Origin: Lachnospiraceae bacterium
GTDB lineage: Bacteria > Bacillota > Clostridia > Lachnospirales > Lachnospiraceae
Reading direction: 5' to 3'
Length of the DNA stretch: 6,267 nucleotides
Assembly: GCA_900753685.1 (NCBI GenBank)
Contig: CAAEAB010000223.1
Span: 1 to 6,267 of the forward strand
Shown here: positions 5,056-6,267 of the stretch, piece by piece
Layout: every line of letters begins with the position of its first letter
Numbering within the stretch: the first letter of the stretch is position 1
Program-made: the position numbers and the translations under genes
The notes under the pieces: model-generated
Databases searched by the model: none
Seen by the model: only the letters and a program-made list of their open reading frames with translations
Told to the model about the DNA's origin: nothing

Positions 5056-6267
5056 ATGTCAGCGATATTAGAGCAAATCAAACAGGCGAATGATATAAAA
5101 AATGTTGCTCCGTCCCAGTACGATGCGTTAGCGGAGGAGCTAAGAGATTTTATCGTCCATTCGGTCAGTGAGACGGGAGGACATCTGGCTTCGAATCTGG
5201 GGGTTGTTGAATTGACGATGGCTCTGCACCTCTGCCTGGATTTTCCGAAGGATAAAATAATATGGGATGTGGGGCATCAGTCTTATACTCATAAGATTCT
5301 GACGGGACGGAAGGATGAATTCGCGGGCTTGCGTTCCTACGGGGGCATGAGTGGCTTCCCTAAGCATCGGGAGAGTCAATGTGATGCCTTTGATACAGGT
5401 CATAGCTCCACCTCCATTTCTGCGGCCCTTGGTTATGTACGGGCCAGAGAATTGACGGGTGAGGATTATACGGTAGTTGCTGTGATCGGCGACGGTTCAC
5501 TGACCGGCGGTATGGCTTATGAGGCGCTGAACAATGCGGCGCGGCTAAATACAAATTTAATTATTATTTTAAATGATAATAAGATGTCCATTTCTGAAAA
5601 TGTGGGCGGTATGAGTCAGTATTTAAACCGGATCCGGACAAATGAAAATTATGTGGAATTTAAATCCGATGTGGAAACGGCTCTTCGGAGGATTCCGGGA
5701 ATTGGTGATTCGGTGGCCCGGGGCGTAAAACGTTCTAAGGATTCTTTGAAGCAGTGGCTCATACCCGGCGGTTTTTTCAGTGATTTGGGAATTGAATACA
5801 TGGGTCCGGTGGACGGCCATGATATAAGTCAGCTTCTTCGGGTAATCAAAACGGCTCAAAAGGAAAAGCAGGCGGTTATCGTTCATGTGATTACTCAAAA
5901 GGGGAAAGGCTATAAACCGGCGGAAACTTATCCTTCCGAATTTCATGGCGTAGGTAAGTTTAATGTCAAGAGCGGTGAAATTGCAAAAAGTCCGAATATG
6001 ACTTATACAGAGGCCTTTTCCAAAGCAATCCAGTATTTGGGAACGAAGGATGACAGGGTGGTGGCAGTCAGTGCGTCCATGCCTACGGGTACGGGGCTGA
6101 CAAAATTTGCAAAGCGTTTTCCGGGACGGTTTTTCGATGTGGGTATCGCGGAGGAGCATGCGGTGACCTTTGCCGGGGGCTTGGCGGCTGGCGGTTTAAA
6201 ACCTTATGTGGCGATTTATTCTTCTTTTTTCCAGAGAGCCTATGATCAGATCATTCATGACGTCTGT
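5056..6267 (+). CDS. dxs: 1-deoxy-D-xylulose-5-phosphate synthase, 5' part (3' end outside window)
   Basis: Dxs joins pyruvate and glyceraldehyde 3-phosphate, with thiamine diphosphate and Mg2+, to 1-deoxyxylulose 5-phosphate, the entry step of the MEP isoprenoid pathway. The frame starts at ATG 5056 (AGGTG at 5043-5047 upstream) and stays open to the window edge: 404 residues, about two thirds of the usual 620 or so. Visible motifs: GGHLASNLGVVELTMALH (41-58) with the active-site His43; WDVGHQSYTHKILTGR (70-85); GHSSTSISAALG (115-126); the thiamine diphosphate/Mg site IGDGSLTGGMAYEALNN (144-160) with NDN at 173-175; GPVDGHD (250-256); FHGVG (296-300); and, in the second domain, GIAEEHAVTFAGGLAAGG (363-380), where Glu366 corresponds to the cofactor-activating Glu. 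No key residue is missing in the visible part. It is the last gene visible in the nusB-xseA-xseB-ispA-dxs cluster; in B. subtilis a tlyA-type gene, argR/ahrC and recN come next. Confidence 0.96.
   Translation, partial: MSAILEQIKQANDIKNVAPSQYDALAEELRDFIVHSVSETGGHLASNLGVVELTMALHLCLDFPKDKIIWDVGHQSYTHKILTGRKDEFAGLRSYGGMSGFPKHRESQCDAFDTGHSSTSISAALGYVRARELTGEDYTVVAVIGDGSLTGGMAYEALNNAARLNTNLIIILNDNKMSISENVGGMSQYLNRIRTNENYVEFKSDVETALRRIPGIGDSVARGVKRSKDSLKQWLIPGGFFSDLGIEYMGPVDGHDISQLLRVIKTAQKEKQAVIVHVITQKGKGYKPAETYPSEFHGVGKFNVKSGEIAKSPNMTYTEAFSKAIQYLGTKDDRVVAVSASMPTGTGLTKFAKRFPGRFFDVGIAEEHAVTFAGGLAAGGLKPYVAIYSSFFQRAYDQIIHDVC

Noticed and set aside
5623..6159. 178-codon open frame on the minus strand inside dxs
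   Set aside because: It lies fully inside a clearly conserved dxs, has no recognisable motif or good ribosome binding site, and reads as the shadow of the coding frame.
1..6267. Undescribed accessory system, mobile element, CRISPR array or horizontal transfer
   Set aside because: Every coding stretch belongs to a recognised core or sporulation family in a conserved order, all on one strand, with no transposase, integrase, repeat array, tRNA or visible shift in base composition.

Overview
The window is a stretch of a Gram-positive, endospore-forming chromosome. All genes are on the + strand and closely packed. The gene order (end of spoIIIA, Asp23-family gene, nusB, xseA, xseB, ispA, dxs) and the protein sequences point to Clostridia, most likely Lachnospiraceae (Clostridium cluster XIVa). 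That placement is an inference from gene order and protein character, not from a database search.

Layout. Positions 1-1666 hold the end of the sporulation operon spoIIIA: the 3' part of spoIIIAF, then complete spoIIIAG and spoIIIAH. These encode mother-cell parts of the channel that links mother cell and forespore. A 76-nt gap (1667-1742) carries a convincing vegetative-type promoter (extended -10 TGTTATAAT) and no visible terminator. It marks the switch from sporulation to housekeeping genes. An Asp23/YqhY-like gene follows (1743-2129). A 155-nt gap then contains a long imperfect hairpin (core 2197-2235, extendable to 2178-2261) that looks like a terminator or attenuator. From 2285 to the window end, nusB, xseA, xseB, ispA and dxs are arranged with gaps of 31 nt or less or with overlaps, as one operon; dxs runs off the right edge.

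How the genes work together. SpoIIIAF/AG/AH help build the ring complex in the space between mother cell and forespore. NusB is a general transcription elongation/antitermination factor for rRNA. XseA and XseB are the two subunits of exonuclease VII. Dxs and IspA act at the start of the MEP isoprenoid pathway and in short-chain prenyl diphosphate synthesis. The neighbourhood resembles Bacillus subtilis spoIIIA-accBC-yqhY-nusB-folD-xseA-xseB-ispA-dxs, but accB, accC and folD are absent here.

I see no mobile element, CRISPR array, RNA gene or defence system, and no gene-free stretch above 300 nt. This is mostly an ordinary, conserved core region. The feature most worth a second look is the long hairpin in front of nusB.
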